64,000 bases of DNA from Vicia villosa (GCF_029867415.1 NC_081184.1:111125476-111189475); one strand, 5' to 3'; counted from the stretch's first letter, positions 11,101 to 21,477 are shown. Numbers and translations are program-made. The notes: generated by a model from the letters alone, not told the origin.

Positions 11101-12307
11101 TGTTAGAACAAGATTTGTTCTGATCAATTATCTTAGTTTTGATGATAACAATAATATGAATTTTGCTTAAAATAATATGGTACTCTAATCCAATGCAATT
11201 TCCCTTTCAGGAAATATATAAAGAGTACGCATAATTCAGCGCTCAGAAGCTTTGTCTCAAAGGGTTCAGCATGCAACATCAGAACATGGTCTGGCAAGAC
11301 ATCAGAAGATGGTCGAAGCAGAATCAGAACATGGGTCTATGGAAGCATCAGAAGAACATGAGATCAGAAGCACTGAAGCTCAGAAGATGGTATCACGCAA
11401 CAGAAGCACTTCACGGTCAGAAGATCAGAAGATGCTATGCACCAAGCTGTTTGACTCTGATGATATTCAAACGTTGTATTCACAAACATCAGATCAGAAG
11501 GAAGTACAAGTGGCAAGCTACGCTGACTGACAAAAGGAACGTTAAAAGCTATTAAAGGCTACGTAAGTAGACACAGCGTGAACAAGGCTCGAGGTAGTTG
11601 ACAAAAGCGTATAACATTAAATGCGATGCTGTACGGAACACGCAAAGCATTAAATGCATTCAACGGTCATCTTCTCCAACGCCTATAAATATGAAGTTCT
11701 GATGAGAAGCAAGGTTAACGATTTCGCACCAAAACAATTCAAATAAACTTGCTGAAACGCTGTTCAAATCTAAACTCAGAATCTTCATCTTCATCAAAGC
11801 TCACTACATTGCTGTTGTAATATATTAGTGAGATTAAGCTTAAACGATTAAGAGAAATATCACAGTTGTGATTATCGCTTTTAAGAAGCATTTGTAATAC
11901 TCTTAGAATTACATTAAGTTGTAAGGAACTAGAGTGATCGTGTTGATCAGAATACTCTAGGAAGTCTTAGGAGTGAACTAAGCAGATTGTAACTAGAGTG
12001 ATCGTGTTGATCAGTAGACTCTAGAAAAGTCTTAGAGGGTATCTAAGCAGTTGTTCCTGGAGTGATCAGTGTGTGATCAGAAGACTCTGGAAGACTTAGT
12101 TGCTGACTAAGTGGAAAACCATTGTAATCCGTGCGATTAGTGGATTAAATCCTCAGTTGAGGTAAATCATCTCTGCGGGGGTGGACTGGAGTAGTTTAGT
12201 TAACAACGAACCAGGATAAAAATAACTGTGCATTTATTTTTATCTGTCAAGTTTTTAAAGCTACACTTATTCAAACCCCCCCTTTCTAAGTGTTTTTCTA
12301 TCCTTCA
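11101..12307 (+). repeat. E2 5' LTR
   Basis: 1207 bp with TG...CA ends. A TATA box, TATAAATA, is at 11684-11691 (583 bp in). The frames at 11252-11530 and 11271-11555 recur in the 3' LTR and have no domain; they are taken as LTR shadows. The region 11930-12110 has three related phrases of the form GAGTGATC...GATCAG...ACTCT(A/G)GAA, a small internal repeat of about 60-70 bp. Confidence 0.97.
11684..11691 (+). promoter_or_regulatory. TATA box of E2 5' LTR
   Basis: TATAAATA preceded by CCAACGCC; the same box is at 19679-19686 in the 3' LTR, at an identical offset of 583 bp. Confidence 0.75.
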
Positions 12308-12308
12308 A

Positions 12309-12321
12309 TTGGCATCAGAGC
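12309..12321 (+). other. Primer-binding site of E2
   Basis: TTGGCATCAGAGC directly after the LTR. It differs by one base from the initiator-Met site TGGTATCAGAGC used by most plant copia elements. Confidence 0.85.
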
Positions 12322-12393
12322 GCCGGTTCTAAGGTGCAAGCACTTAACCGTGTTTAGAAAAGATTCAGGAAGAGAAAAACGCTTCAGTAAAAG

Positions 12394-14313
12394 ATGGTTG
12401 ATGAAAGTGAAAAGTCTACACCTACACCTGCATCTACATCTGGCTCTGCTGAGCAATACAACGGTAACAATGGTTATACTAGACCGCCGGTATTTGATGG
12501 TGAAAACTTTGAATACTGGAAAGATAAACTGGAAAGTTACTTTCTTGGTCTAGATGGTGATCTATGGGATCTTCTGATGGATGGTTACAAACATCCAGTA
12601 AATGCCAGTGGCGTAAAGCTGTCAAGGCAGGAAATGAATGATGATCAGAAGAAGCTTTTCAGGAATCATCATAAATGCAGAACTGTTTTGCTGAATGCTA
12701 TCTCTCATGCTGAGTATGAGAAGATATCTAACAGGGAAACGGCCTATGACATATATGAGTCCTTGAAAATGACTCATGAAGGAAATGCTCAAGTCAAGGA
12801 GACTAAAGCTCTAGCTTTAATCCAGAAGTATGAAGCCTTCAAGATGGAGGATGATGAAGACATTGAAAAGATGTTTTCAAGATTTCAAACTCTTACTGCT
12901 GGATTGAGAGTTCTTGACAAGGGATACACCAAGGCTGATCACGTAAAGAAGATCATCAGAAGCTTACCCAGAAGATGGGGTCCTATGGTGACTGCATTCA
13001 AGATTGCAAAGAATCTGAATGAAGTTTCTCTGGAAGAGCTTATCAGCGCCTTGAGAAGTCATGAAATAGAGCTGGACGCAAATGAGCCTCAAAAGAAAGG
13101 TAAGTCTATTGCATTAAAATCCAATATCAAGAAATGCACTAACGCTTTTCAGGCTAGAGAAGAAGATCCTGAAGAATCAGAATCTGAAGAAGAAGATGAA
13201 CTGTCCCTGATCTCCAGAAGGCTGAATCAACTCTGGAAGACCAAGCAAAGGAAGTTCAGAGGCTTCAGAAGTTCAAAGAAATTTGAACGTGGAGAATCTT
13301 CTGATGACAGAAGATTTGACAAGAAGAAGGTCATGTGCTATGAATGCAATGAGCCTGGACACTACAAGAACGAATGTCCAAATCTTCAGAAGGAAAGTCC
13401 CAAGAAAAAGTTTCATAAGAAGAAAGGTCTTATGGCAACCTGGGATGAGTCAGAAGATGATTCAGAAGATGAGCAGGCCAACTGTGCGCTGATGGCGACA
13501 GAAGATGACGAATCAGAATCTACATCAGAATCAGATTCTGAAGAGGTATTTTCTGAACTTACTAGAGATGAGTTAGTTTCCGGTCTAACTGAACTTCTGG
13601 AACTCAAGTCTCAGATTAGTCTCAAATACAAAAAGCTGAAAAAGCAATTTGAATTTGAAACAAAGAAGCTTGAGTTGGAGAATTCTGAATTAAAAGAAAA
13701 ACTTTTAAAACTATCCAATAATGTTGGATCTCCTTCTGATTCAGAAAAATCCATTCCCAGTCTAAACCATATTCTGAAAGAATATGATTTAAGTTTCAGG
13801 AAGTTCTTGTCTAGAAGTATTGGCAGAAGTCAGCTAGCTTCTATGATATATGCTGTGTCTGGAAACAAAAGAGTTGGCATTGGTTTTGAGGGTGAAACCC
13901 CATACAAACTTGAACCTGTTGATGAAATGAAAATTACATACAAGCCATTGTATGATCAGTTCAAGTATGGCCACTCCCATGATATTAGGCACACTTCACA
14001 TGCTCAAAGTTTTCACATAACACACACCAAAAAGCATGTGACACAACCTAGGAAATATCATGAAACTCACATTAAGAATTATCATGCTGTTCCTCCTATT
14101 ACTTATAATGTTAAACCCAAGTTCAATCAGAACTTGAGAAAATCTAACAAGAAAGGACCCAAAAAGATGTGGGTACCTAAGGATAAGATTATTCCTATTG
14201 CAGATATCCTTGACTGCAAAAAGGACAAGGCACAACATGTCATGGTACCTGGACTCTGGATGCTCGCGACACATGACAGGAAGAAGGTCTATGTTCCAAG
14301 ACCTGGTGCTTAA
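12394..14313 (+). CDS. E2 Gag (capsid/nucleocapsid)
   Basis: A 639-codon frame from ATG 12394, the first ATG in a good context after the primer site. Residues about 28-60 carry the phrase RPPVFDGENFEYWKDKLESY, the usual SIRE-type Gag opening. The UBN2/Retrotrans_gag-like helical core follows (about 60-230), then an acidic Ser/Glu-rich linker. A CCHC zinc knuckle sits at about 315-328 (CYECNEPGHYKNEC). The C-terminal half has acidic repeats and a predicted coiled coil (about 400-450). It would form the virus-like particle and bind element RNA. The frame runs past the point where protease begins in the +1 frame, so the last 20-40 codons are probably read out of frame. Confidence 0.92.
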   Translation: MVDESEKSTPTPASTSGSAEQYNGNNGYTRPPVFDGENFEYWKDKLESYFLGLDGDLWDLLMDGYKHPVNASGVKLSRQEMNDDQKKLFRNHHKCRTVLLNAISHAEYEKISNRETAYDIYESLKMTHEGNAQVKETKALALIQKYEAFKMEDDEDIEKMFSRFQTLTAGLRVLDKGYTKADHVKKIIRSLPRRWGPMVTAFKIAKNLNEVSLEELISALRSHEIELDANEPQKKGKSIALKSNIKKCTNAFQAREEDPEESESEEEDELSLISRRLNQLWKTKQRKFRGFRSSKKFERGESSDDRRFDKKKVMCYECNEPGHYKNECPNLQKESPKKKFHKKKGLMATWDESEDDSEDEQANCALMATEDDESESTSESDSEEVFSELTRDELVSGLTELLELKSQISLKYKKLKKQFEFETKKLELENSELKEKLLKLSNNVGSPSDSEKSIPSLNHILKEYDLSFRKFLSRSIGRSQLASMIYAVSGNKRVGIGFEGETPYKLEPVDEMKITYKPLYDQFKYGHSHDIRHTSHAQSFHITHTKKHVTQPRKYHETHIKNYHAVPPITYNVKPKFNQNLRKSNKKGPKKMWVPKDKIIPIADILDCKKDKAQHVMVPGLWMLATHDRKKVYVPRPGA

Positions 14314-14515
14314 GTCAGGAGGAGAAGTCAAGTTTGGAGGAGATCAGAAGGGCAAGATAATTGGCTCTGGAACTATAAAGTCTGGTAACTCTCCTTCCAT
14401 TTCTAATGTACTTCTTGTAGAAGGATTAACACATAACCTCTTATCTATCAGTCAATTGAGTGACAATGGTTATGATATAATCTTTAATCAAGAGTCTTGC
14501 AAGGCTGTAAATTAG
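14198..14515 (+). pseudogene. E2 protease region of pol, frame-shifted and ended by TAG
   Basis: This frame carries the copia aspartic protease motif WYLDSGCSRHMTG (DSG at 14252-14260) and the flap-region phrase GKIIGSGTI. It is in +1 relative to gag, overlapping gag by 116 bases. No ATG is needed if it is reached from gag; the true join is not visible. A TAG at 14513-14515 stops it. The same frame is open immediately afterwards and leads into integrase, so the TAG is a single nonsense change, not a gene end. In related elements gag and pol form one polyprotein. Confidence 0.85.
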
Positions 14516-14584
14516 AAGGATGGCTCAATCCTATTTACAGGCAAGAGGAAGAGCAACATTTATAAGACAGATCTGCAAGATCTT

Positions 14585-17332
14585 ATGAGTCAGAAGGTGA
14601 CTTGTCTTATGTCTGTTTCTGAAGAGCAGTGGATCTGGCACAGAAGATTAGGTCATGCTAGTTTGAGAAAGATTTCTCAGATTAACAAACTGAATCTGGT
14701 CAGAGGACTCCCTAATCTGAAATTCAAATCAGATGCTCTTTGTGAAGCATGTAAGAAGGGCAAGTTCTCCAAACCTGCATTCAAGTCCAAGAATGTTGTT
14801 TCTACCTCAAGGCCATTAGAACTCTTGCACATTGATCTGTTTGGCCCAGTCAAAACAGCATCTGTCAGAGGGAAGAAATATGGATTAGTCATCGTAGATG
14901 ATTATAGCCGCTGGACATGGGTAAAATTCTTGAAACACAAGGATGAGACTCATTCAGTGCTCTTTGATTTCTGCATTCAGATTCAATCTGAAAAAGAGTG
15001 TAAAATCATAAAGGTCAGAAGTGATCATGGTGGTGAATTTGAGAACAAATCCTTTGAAGAATTCTTCAAAGAAAATGGTATTGCCCATGATTTCTCTTGT
15101 CCTAGAACTCCTCAGCAAAATGGAGTTGTAGAACGAAAGAATAGGACTCTGCAAGAAATGGCCAGAACCATGATCAATGAAACCAATATGGCTAAGCATT
15201 TCTGGGCAGAAGCAATAAACACTGCATGCTATATTCAGAATAGAATCTCTATCAGACCTATTCTAAATAAGACTCCCTATGAATTGTGGAAGAATAGAAA
15301 GCCCAACATTTCATATTTCCATCCTTTTGGATGTGTATGCTTTATTCTGAACACTAAAGATCATCTTGGTAAGTTTGATTCCAAAGCTCAAAAGTGTTTC
15401 CTTCTTGGATATTCTGAACGCTCAAAAGGCTACAGAGTATACAATACTGAAACATTGGTTGTAGAAGAATCAATCAATATCAGGTTTGATGATAAGCTTG
15501 GTTCTGAAAAACCAAAGCAGTTTGATAATTTTGCAGATTGTGATATTGATATATCAGAAGTTGTTGAGCCAAGAAACAACGCATCAGAAGCAGAGCTTCT
15601 CAGAAGCAAAGAATCGGAAGATCAAGTATCAGCTTCTCTGGAGGATCTAAGTATTTCTGAAGAACCATCTGTCAGAAGGTCATCCAGACTCATTTCTGGT
15701 CATTCAGAAGATGTCATTCTTGGAAAGAAGGATGATCCAATCAGAACAAGAGCATTCCTTAAGAACAATGCAGATTGTCAATTAGGTCTTGTATCTTTGA
15801 CCGAGCCAACTTCTGTTGATCATGCTCTAGAAGATCCAGACTGGATAATTGCTATGCAAGAAGAACTGAATCAGTTTACAAGGAATGATGTTTGGGATCT
15901 TGTTCCTAGACCAGATGGATTCAATATAATTAGTACAAAATGGGTCTTCAGAAACAAGCTCAGTGAGAAAGGTGAAGTGGTAAGGAACAAAGCCAGACTG
16001 ATGGCTCAGGGTTATAGTCAGCAAGAAGGGATTGATTATACAGAAACCTTTGCACCAGTGGCCAGGTTAGAATCTATTCGTCTATTAATTTCATTTGCCA
16101 CTCAACATAACATCACTCTTTATCAGATGGATGTTAAGATTGCCTTCTTAAATGGTTATATAGATGAAGAAGTTTATGTCCATCAACCTCCTGGTTTTGA
16201 AGACTCTATGTCTCCTAATCATGTTTTTAAACTTAAGAAATCATTGTATGGATTGAAACAGGCTCCCAGAGCTTGGTATGAACGCTTAAGTTCTTTCCTT
16301 CTGGATAATGGTTTCACTAGAGGAAAAGTGGACATTACTCTCTTTTGTAAAACCTTTAAAAGGGATATTTTAATTTGTCAAATATATGTAGATGATATTA
16401 TTTTTGGAACATCTAATGCTACACTTGGAAAGGAGTTTGCTGAGTCTATGCAGGCTGAGTTTGAAATGAGCATGATGGGAGAACTCAAGTATTTCCTCGG
16501 AATACAAATAAATCAAACTTCAGAAGGAACGTATGTTCATCAAACCAAGTATGTGAAGGAACTTCTGAAGAAGTTTAACCTTCTAGACTGCAAAGAAGCC
16601 AAAACTCCTATGCATCCAACATGCATCCTAGGTAAGGATGAGGTAAGTAAGAAGGTAGATCAGAAGTTATACAGAGGTATGATTGGATCTCTTCTATATC
16701 TGACTGCTTCTAGACCTGACATTCTGTTCAGTGTTTGTTTGTGTGCTAGATTCCAATCAGATCCTAGAGAATCTCATTTAACTGCTGTTAAGAGAATTCT
16801 AAGGTATCTGAAAGGTACTACTAATGTTGGCTTAGTTTACAGAAAATCTAAAGAATACAACTTAGTAGGATTCTGCGATGCTGACTATGCTGGAGACAGA
16901 ATTGAAAGAAAAAGTACTTCAGGAAGTTGCCAATTTCTTGGAAGACATTTGATCTCTTGGTATAGCAAGAAGCAAGCAACTATTGCTCTATCAACAACAG
17001 AAGCAGAATATGTCGCTGCTGCTGGTTGTAGCACACAGATGCTCTGGATGAAGAGTCAGTTAGAAGATTATCAGATATTTGAGAGTAACATTCCTATATT
17101 CTGTGATAATACTTCTGCTATATGTTTATCTAAGAACCCTATTCTTCATTCAAAAGCTAAACATATTGAGATAAAACATCATTTCATAAGGGACTATGTT
17201 CAGAAGGGTGTTATATCTTTAAACTTTGTTGATACAGACCATCAATGGGCTGATATCTTTACAAAACCCCTGGCTGAAGATAGGTTTAAGTTCATTCTGA
17301 AGAACATCAGTATGAATTTATGCCCAGAATGA
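14585..17332 (+). CDS. E2 Pol: integrase, reverse transcriptase, RNase H
   Basis: 915 codons in the same frame as the protease; the frame is really open from 14516. It begins with the GAG-pre-integrase zinc region (WHRRLGHAS...CEACKKGK, about 18-60). The integrase core follows with D, D and E at LLHIDLFGP, RSDHGGEF and PQQNGVVERKNR (about 83-205). Reverse transcriptase comes next (about 410-655) with YVDD at residues 601-604. RNase H (about 760-895) carries FCDADYAGD, STTEAEY and DNTSA. The order integrase before RT defines Ty1/copia. It ends with the usual ...NLCPE at TGA 17330. These domains look intact; loss of function comes from the upstream stop and frameshift. Confidence 0.95.
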   Translation: MSQKVTCLMSVSEEQWIWHRRLGHASLRKISQINKLNLVRGLPNLKFKSDALCEACKKGKFSKPAFKSKNVVSTSRPLELLHIDLFGPVKTASVRGKKYGLVIVDDYSRWTWVKFLKHKDETHSVLFDFCIQIQSEKECKIIKVRSDHGGEFENKSFEEFFKENGIAHDFSCPRTPQQNGVVERKNRTLQEMARTMINETNMAKHFWAEAINTACYIQNRISIRPILNKTPYELWKNRKPNISYFHPFGCVCFILNTKDHLGKFDSKAQKCFLLGYSERSKGYRVYNTETLVVEESINIRFDDKLGSEKPKQFDNFADCDIDISEVVEPRNNASEAELLRSKESEDQVSASLEDLSISEEPSVRRSSRLISGHSEDVILGKKDDPIRTRAFLKNNADCQLGLVSLTEPTSVDHALEDPDWIIAMQEELNQFTRNDVWDLVPRPDGFNIISTKWVFRNKLSEKGEVVRNKARLMAQGYSQQEGIDYTETFAPVARLESIRLLISFATQHNITLYQMDVKIAFLNGYIDEEVYVHQPPGFEDSMSPNHVFKLKKSLYGLKQAPRAWYERLSSFLLDNGFTRGKVDITLFCKTFKRDILICQIYVDDIIFGTSNATLGKEFAESMQAEFEMSMMGELKYFLGIQINQTSEGTYVHQTKYVKELLKKFNLLDCKEAKTPMHPTCILGKDEVSKKVDQKLYRGMIGSLLYLTASRPDILFSVCLCARFQSDPRESHLTAVKRILRYLKGTTNVGLVYRKSKEYNLVGFCDADYAGDRIERKSTSGSCQFLGRHLISWYSKKQATIALSTTEAEYVAAAGCSTQMLWMKSQLEDYQIFESNIPIFCDNTSAICLSKNPILHSKAKHIEIKHHFIRDYVQKGVISLNFVDTDHQWADIFTKPLAEDRFKFILKNISMNLCPE

Positions 17333-18529
17333 GAAGATGAGAAGTTCTTATGTATGAGTAACTTCTGAAATGAAAATGGATTATTTTTTTTATATCAGAA
17401 GTTCTGATTGAAATCTTTTAGAAATTATGATTCGGTTATTACTAACGTTTCATTGTCTAAGTTGATTCAGAACCTCTTTTAAAGCAAAACAGCTGTTACG
17501 TTTTTATCTCGGGATGGTAAACCTGTCGTTACTATTCATGGATAAACGTGCGTGCAGTTGAAGGGACGCCGACCATAGGTAACTGTGCTAGTCACCTCAT
17601 TTGTCTTTATTATCTCTCCTCACGTCACGTAACATTAAATGCTAGTCATCATTCGTTTCATTTTATTTCTTTTTAAATACTCTTCAAACTCTTCTCTTTC
17701 CCTCTCACCTCTCTCTATCTCTTTGCATTCCTCGCCTGAAAGCCCAAGAAGCAGTCAATGAGGCGTTTCACTCCTTCATGGCATGCTGGCACAGACGTTG
17801 TCTTAGCTAGGGTCCTAGGATTTGGTCTTAGTAGTTTTATTTTCCTTGCTGCATCTGCTTGTTAAACATCTTCTTGTAATCCTTTTTGATTATCAATGAA
17901 AAGTTTCTTTGCTTTTACATTCCAGTGACTCTATTTGTCGTTTTATGCCTCTAATTCTTTTATTGCTTTTTGATGTTATGACAAAAAGGGGGAGAAAGAT
18001 AAATGATAAATGATTTGATTAATCTATCAGTTGCTGGGTAAAGGCTCCCACACATTCACTAACAAGAACTGCAAGTTCTATATGGTTTAAGTGTTTTGCA
18101 GGTATACTGAAGAGAATCTTCAAAGCAAACACAAGAAGCAAAACCATGGAAACTGAAGCAAGCTGAGTGCTGTCAAGCTTCAGAAATCAGAAGCAAGAAA
18201 GAAGAATGAATCAGAAGCACTGATAATAGAATTTGATTTATATTTGTCTATTTGTTCTGACAAAATTCTATTTGCTCTGATACATATAATGTTATGGCTC
18301 TGATACATTATTTGCTCTGATACATTATTTCAGCCTATATGGCTCTGATTCATATAATGTGTTCAAACATACATTTTATGTTCTAACTCGTTCATGCTGA
18401 CTTTTGTCGTTTAGTTTTTGTTCTGTAACATTTCAGGATGTAGAGATGCTCAGATGATGCTCTGGTACATTCAACAATGTTCTGATACAAATCTAGCATG
18501 AAGTGATGTTGGTAGAAATTCAAAGCTCT
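17333..18529 (+). other. E2 long 3' region after pol
   Basis: About 1.2 kb between pol and the 70-bp repeats. It holds a TATA-like TTTTTAAATACTC near 17670, a CT-rich leader (17685-17735) and a 35-codon open frame (17758-17865). An AAAAAGGGGGAGA purine tract lies near 17982-17994 and short repeats of GCTCTGATACAT lie at 18260-18350. In SIRE/Maximus relatives this region can hold an env-like gene. No env-like protein of meaningful length is open here. Confidence 0.6.
17758..17865 (+). CDS. Short open frame, possible env-like remnant
   Basis: 35 codons from ATG 17758 to TAA 17863-17865. The first half is polar (MRRFTPSWHAGTD). The second half is hydrophobic (from about residue 15, rich in V, L, F, A) and could be a membrane segment or signal anchor. 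It follows a TATA-like box and a CT-rich stretch by about 80-90 bp. This could be the start of a decayed env-like gene or chance. Not recognised. Confidence 0.3.
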   Translation: MRRFTPSWHAGTDVVLARVLGFGLSSFIFLAASAC

Positions 18530-18870
18530 GAAGCTATCCGAGGGAAGCAGAAATCAGAAGCTGCGAATGTTCTAAAGATCCAGAAAACTCAAGTTCTGAA
18601 GCTGTCCTAAATGGAAGCAGAAATCAGAAGCTGTGAATGTTCAGAAGATCAAAGAAATTCAAGTTCTGAAGCTGTCCTGAATGGAAGCAGAAATCAGAAG
18701 CTGTGAATGTTCAGAAGATCAAAGAAATTCAAGTTCTGAAGCTGTCCTAGATGGAAGCAGGAATCAGAAGCTGTGAGTGTTCTAAGGATCTAAAGAAATT
18801 CTAGTTCTGAAGCTGTCCTATGGAAGCAGAAGTCAGAAGCTATGAATTCTCTGAAGAACAAAAGCTTATA
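18530..18870 (+). repeat. 70-bp tandem repeat, about five copies
   Basis: The unit starts GAAGCTGTCCTGAATGGAAG and ends AAATTCAAGTTCT. Copies begin near 18530, 18598, 18668, 18738 and 18809. The second and third are nearly identical, the outer ones more diverged. It lies just upstream of the polypurine tracts of E2. Confidence 0.9.
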
Positions 18871-18929
18871 TGATCGTCTCTACCGAAATAATCAGGGAAG
18901 TCTTTTATTAAAGTTCTTCGAGTATTTAT

Positions 18930-19094
18930 TTCAGGGGGAGATTATTTATCTTAGGGGGAGATTGTTAATCTCAGGGGGAGACATATTCATATGCTTATGC
19001 TATAGCTGTGTAATTTGTCTTTTGCCTACTACTCTTTCTGATCGCAAATTCATATCATTTATATATGTTTTTGTCATCATCAAAAAGGGGGAGA
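18930..19094 (+). other. Series of polypurine tracts of E2
   Basis: AGGGGGAGA occurs at about 18934, 18954 and 18975, and AAAAAGGGGGAGA at 19082-19094 directly before the 3' LTR. The last is the plus-strand primer of reverse transcription; the others are extra copies. A further copy is near 17982. Multiple tracts of this form are typical of SIRE/Maximus. Confidence 0.85.
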
Positions 19095-19095
19095 T

Positions 19096-20302
19096 TGTTA
19101 GAACAAGATTTGTTCTGATCAATTATCTTAGTTTTGATGATAACAATAATATGAATTTTGCTTAAAATAATATGGTACTCTAATCCAATGCAATTTCCCT
19201 TTCAGGAAATATATAAAGAGTACGCATAATTCAGCGCTCAGAAGCTTTGTCTCAAAGGGTTCAGCATGCAACATCAGAACATGGTCTGGCAAGACATCAG
19301 AAGATGGTCGAAGCAGAATCAGAACATGGGTCTATGGAAGCATCAGAAGAACATGAGATCAGAAGCACTGAAGCTCAGAAGATGGTATCACGCAACAGAA
19401 GCACTTCACGGTCAGAAGATCAGAAGATGCTATGCACCAAGCTGTTTAACTCTGATGATATTCAAACGTTGTATTCACAAACATCAGATCAGAAGGAAGT
19501 ACAAGTGGCAAGCTACGCTGACTGACAAAAGGAACGTTAAAAGCTATTAAAGGCTACGTCAGTAGACACAGCGTGAACAAGGCTCGAGGTAGTTGACAAA
19601 AGCGTATAACATTAAATGCGATGCTGTACGGAACACGCAAAGCATTAAATGCATTCAACGGTCATCTTCTCCAACGCCTATAAATATGAAGTTCTGATGA
19701 GAAGCAAGGTTAACGATTTCGCACCAAAACAATTCAAATAAACTTGCTGAAACGCTGTTCAAATCTAAACTCAGAATCTTCATCTTCATCAAAGCTCACT
19801 ACATTGCTGTTGTAATATATTAGTGAGATTAAGCTTAAACGATTAAGAGAAATATCACAGTTGTGATTATCGCTTTTAAGAAGCATTTGTAATACTCTTA
19901 GAATTACATTAAGTTGTAAGGAACTAGAGTGATCGTGTTGACCAGAATACTCTAGGAAGTCTTAGGAGTGAACTAAGCAGATTATAACTAGAGTGATCGT
20001 GTTGATCAGTAGACTCTAGAAAAGTCTTAGAGGGTATCTAAGCAGTTGTTCCTGGAGTGATCAGTGTGTGATCAGAAGACTCTGGAAGACTTAGTTGCTG
20101 ACTAAGTGGAAAACCATTGTAATCCGTGCGATTAGTGGATTAAATCCTCAGTTGAGGTAAATCATCTCTGCGGGGGTGGACTGGAGTAGTTTAGTTAACA
20201 ACGAACCAGGATAAAAATAACTGTGCATTTATTTTTATCTGTCAAGTTTTTAAAGCTACACTTATTCAAACCCCCCCTTTCTAAGTGTTTTTCTATCCTT
20301 CA
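19096..20302 (+). repeat. E2 3' LTR
   Basis: 1207 bp, the same length as the 5' LTR. Differences seen by eye: G/A in GCTGTTTGACTC, A/C in GGCTACGTAAG, T/C in GTTGATCAGAA, G/A in CAGATTGTAAC. That is about 0.33 percent. TATA box at 19679-19686. Confidence 0.97.
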
Positions 20303-20307
20303 AGCAA
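20303..20307 (+). repeat. Target-site duplication of E2, right copy
   Basis: AGCAA directly after the CA end of E2, identical to 11096-11100. Confidence 0.98.
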
Positions 20308-20475
20308 GAACGACGCTCACACAGAAATTCAGAAGAAAGAAGAAAACGATTGAATAGAAGAAGAAGACGAGTCGAAGCGAGAGGAACAAACGATAAAGAA
20401 CTCGAAGTCGTTACCTGATTGAAGGGTCCCCGGTATTTCCTTCTTCCGTTTGAGCACATTGAAGAATCTTCATCT

Positions 20476-20483
20476 CAGGTACG
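20476..20483 (+). promoter_or_regulatory. Splice-donor-like site in E1 LTR
   Basis: CAGGTACGT-type context (exon CAG, intron GTACGT) downstream of the LTR TATA box. In the undamaged LTR (copy at 37158) it lies about 400 bp after the TATA box. It could serve a spliced leader; no transcript evidence. Confidence 0.35.
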
Positions 20484-21477
20484 TTTTTAAAAACGCTCTT
20501 TCTTCCTCACCGATCACTTCCTTTCCTTGACACCGTGACATTGGCTGAAAGATGCTAAGCGTGACCGCTCCGCTTGATTCAGGGGCTAGGGTTTAGATGT
20601 GGGAGGTGATAGGCGATTTCGCTTTGTTTATTCGCGGTGATTAACGGCGGAGCCTCGTCGGTGAGTTATCGCCGTCGTCGCCATTGAGAGAAGAAGAAGA
20701 CTTAGTCTGAGAATAATGTGAATCAACGCCCTTAATTTACCCTAGATTCCCAACTCAATTATCTTTTTTCATTTAATAAAACTTGAGTAGATCTGCCAAC
20801 AAAGACAATTCCCTTGGGCCTAAATTGCTAGCATCACCCCCTCGGCCCATTCTGTATGTTTTTAGCTAAGAAATCTGTCAACAAAAGAACCTGTATGGGC
20901 CGGACACATGGGCCCTGCGCCCTTGCTTACAACACCCCTGGAAATCATTCTGTACCCCCTTTTTTTGATTCATATTTTCATTATTTTTGATCTTGATTTT
21001 AATTGTTTTTACTATTTTTAGTAATTGAAACTAATCTTTTCTACTAATCATTTTAGACTTTCCTAGACTTCAATGCTAATTTTTGACATATAAAAATAAT
21101 TCATAAAAAAGTATTAGTTTTTTAGGCTACTTGTCTTAGTCTTTTACTTGATTTGTAATTCAATTTCTTTCATAAAAACATAAAAATAATAGTACTTTTA
21201 ATTCACTTTTGTGCTATATTTTGACTTGTTCTTTTTCATGCCATTCTACTTACCGCTTTATTTTTCACGCTTCTTTTAAACCCTAACCTTAGGTAGAAAC
21301 CATGATAACATTAGGTTTAGAAGTTAAGCTAGTCCCCTACTTTTTCATCCTTTTTTCTTTTTCAACAATAAAACATCTAAAAATACTTGAATAAATTTCC
21401 CATAAAAAACACCAAGAAAACTCATAAAAAATGACTAATAAATACTTTGACTAATAAAAAGGGAATGGAAGCTTGTA

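Larger units (their letters stand above)
11101..20302 (+). mobile_element. E2: complete Ty1/copia element, SIRE/Maximus-like
   Basis: A 9202-bp element with two 1207-bp LTRs (TGTTAGAACAAG...CCTTCA), perfect 5-bp target duplication, initiator-Met-type primer site, gag with a CCHC knuckle, and protease, integrase, reverse transcriptase and RNase H in copia order. The long 3' region and repeated AGGGGGAGA tracts before the 3' LTR are typical of SIRE/Maximus elements. The LTRs differ at four positions by eye. The coding part has a frameshift between gag and protease and a TAG after protease, so this copy is unlikely to be autonomous. Confidence 0.95.

Noticed and set aside
11252..11555. Two overlapping frames repeated at 19247-19550
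   Set aside because: Part of the E2 LTRs. The sequence is a GAAGCATCAGAA-type simple repeat open in two frames; no protein family recognised.
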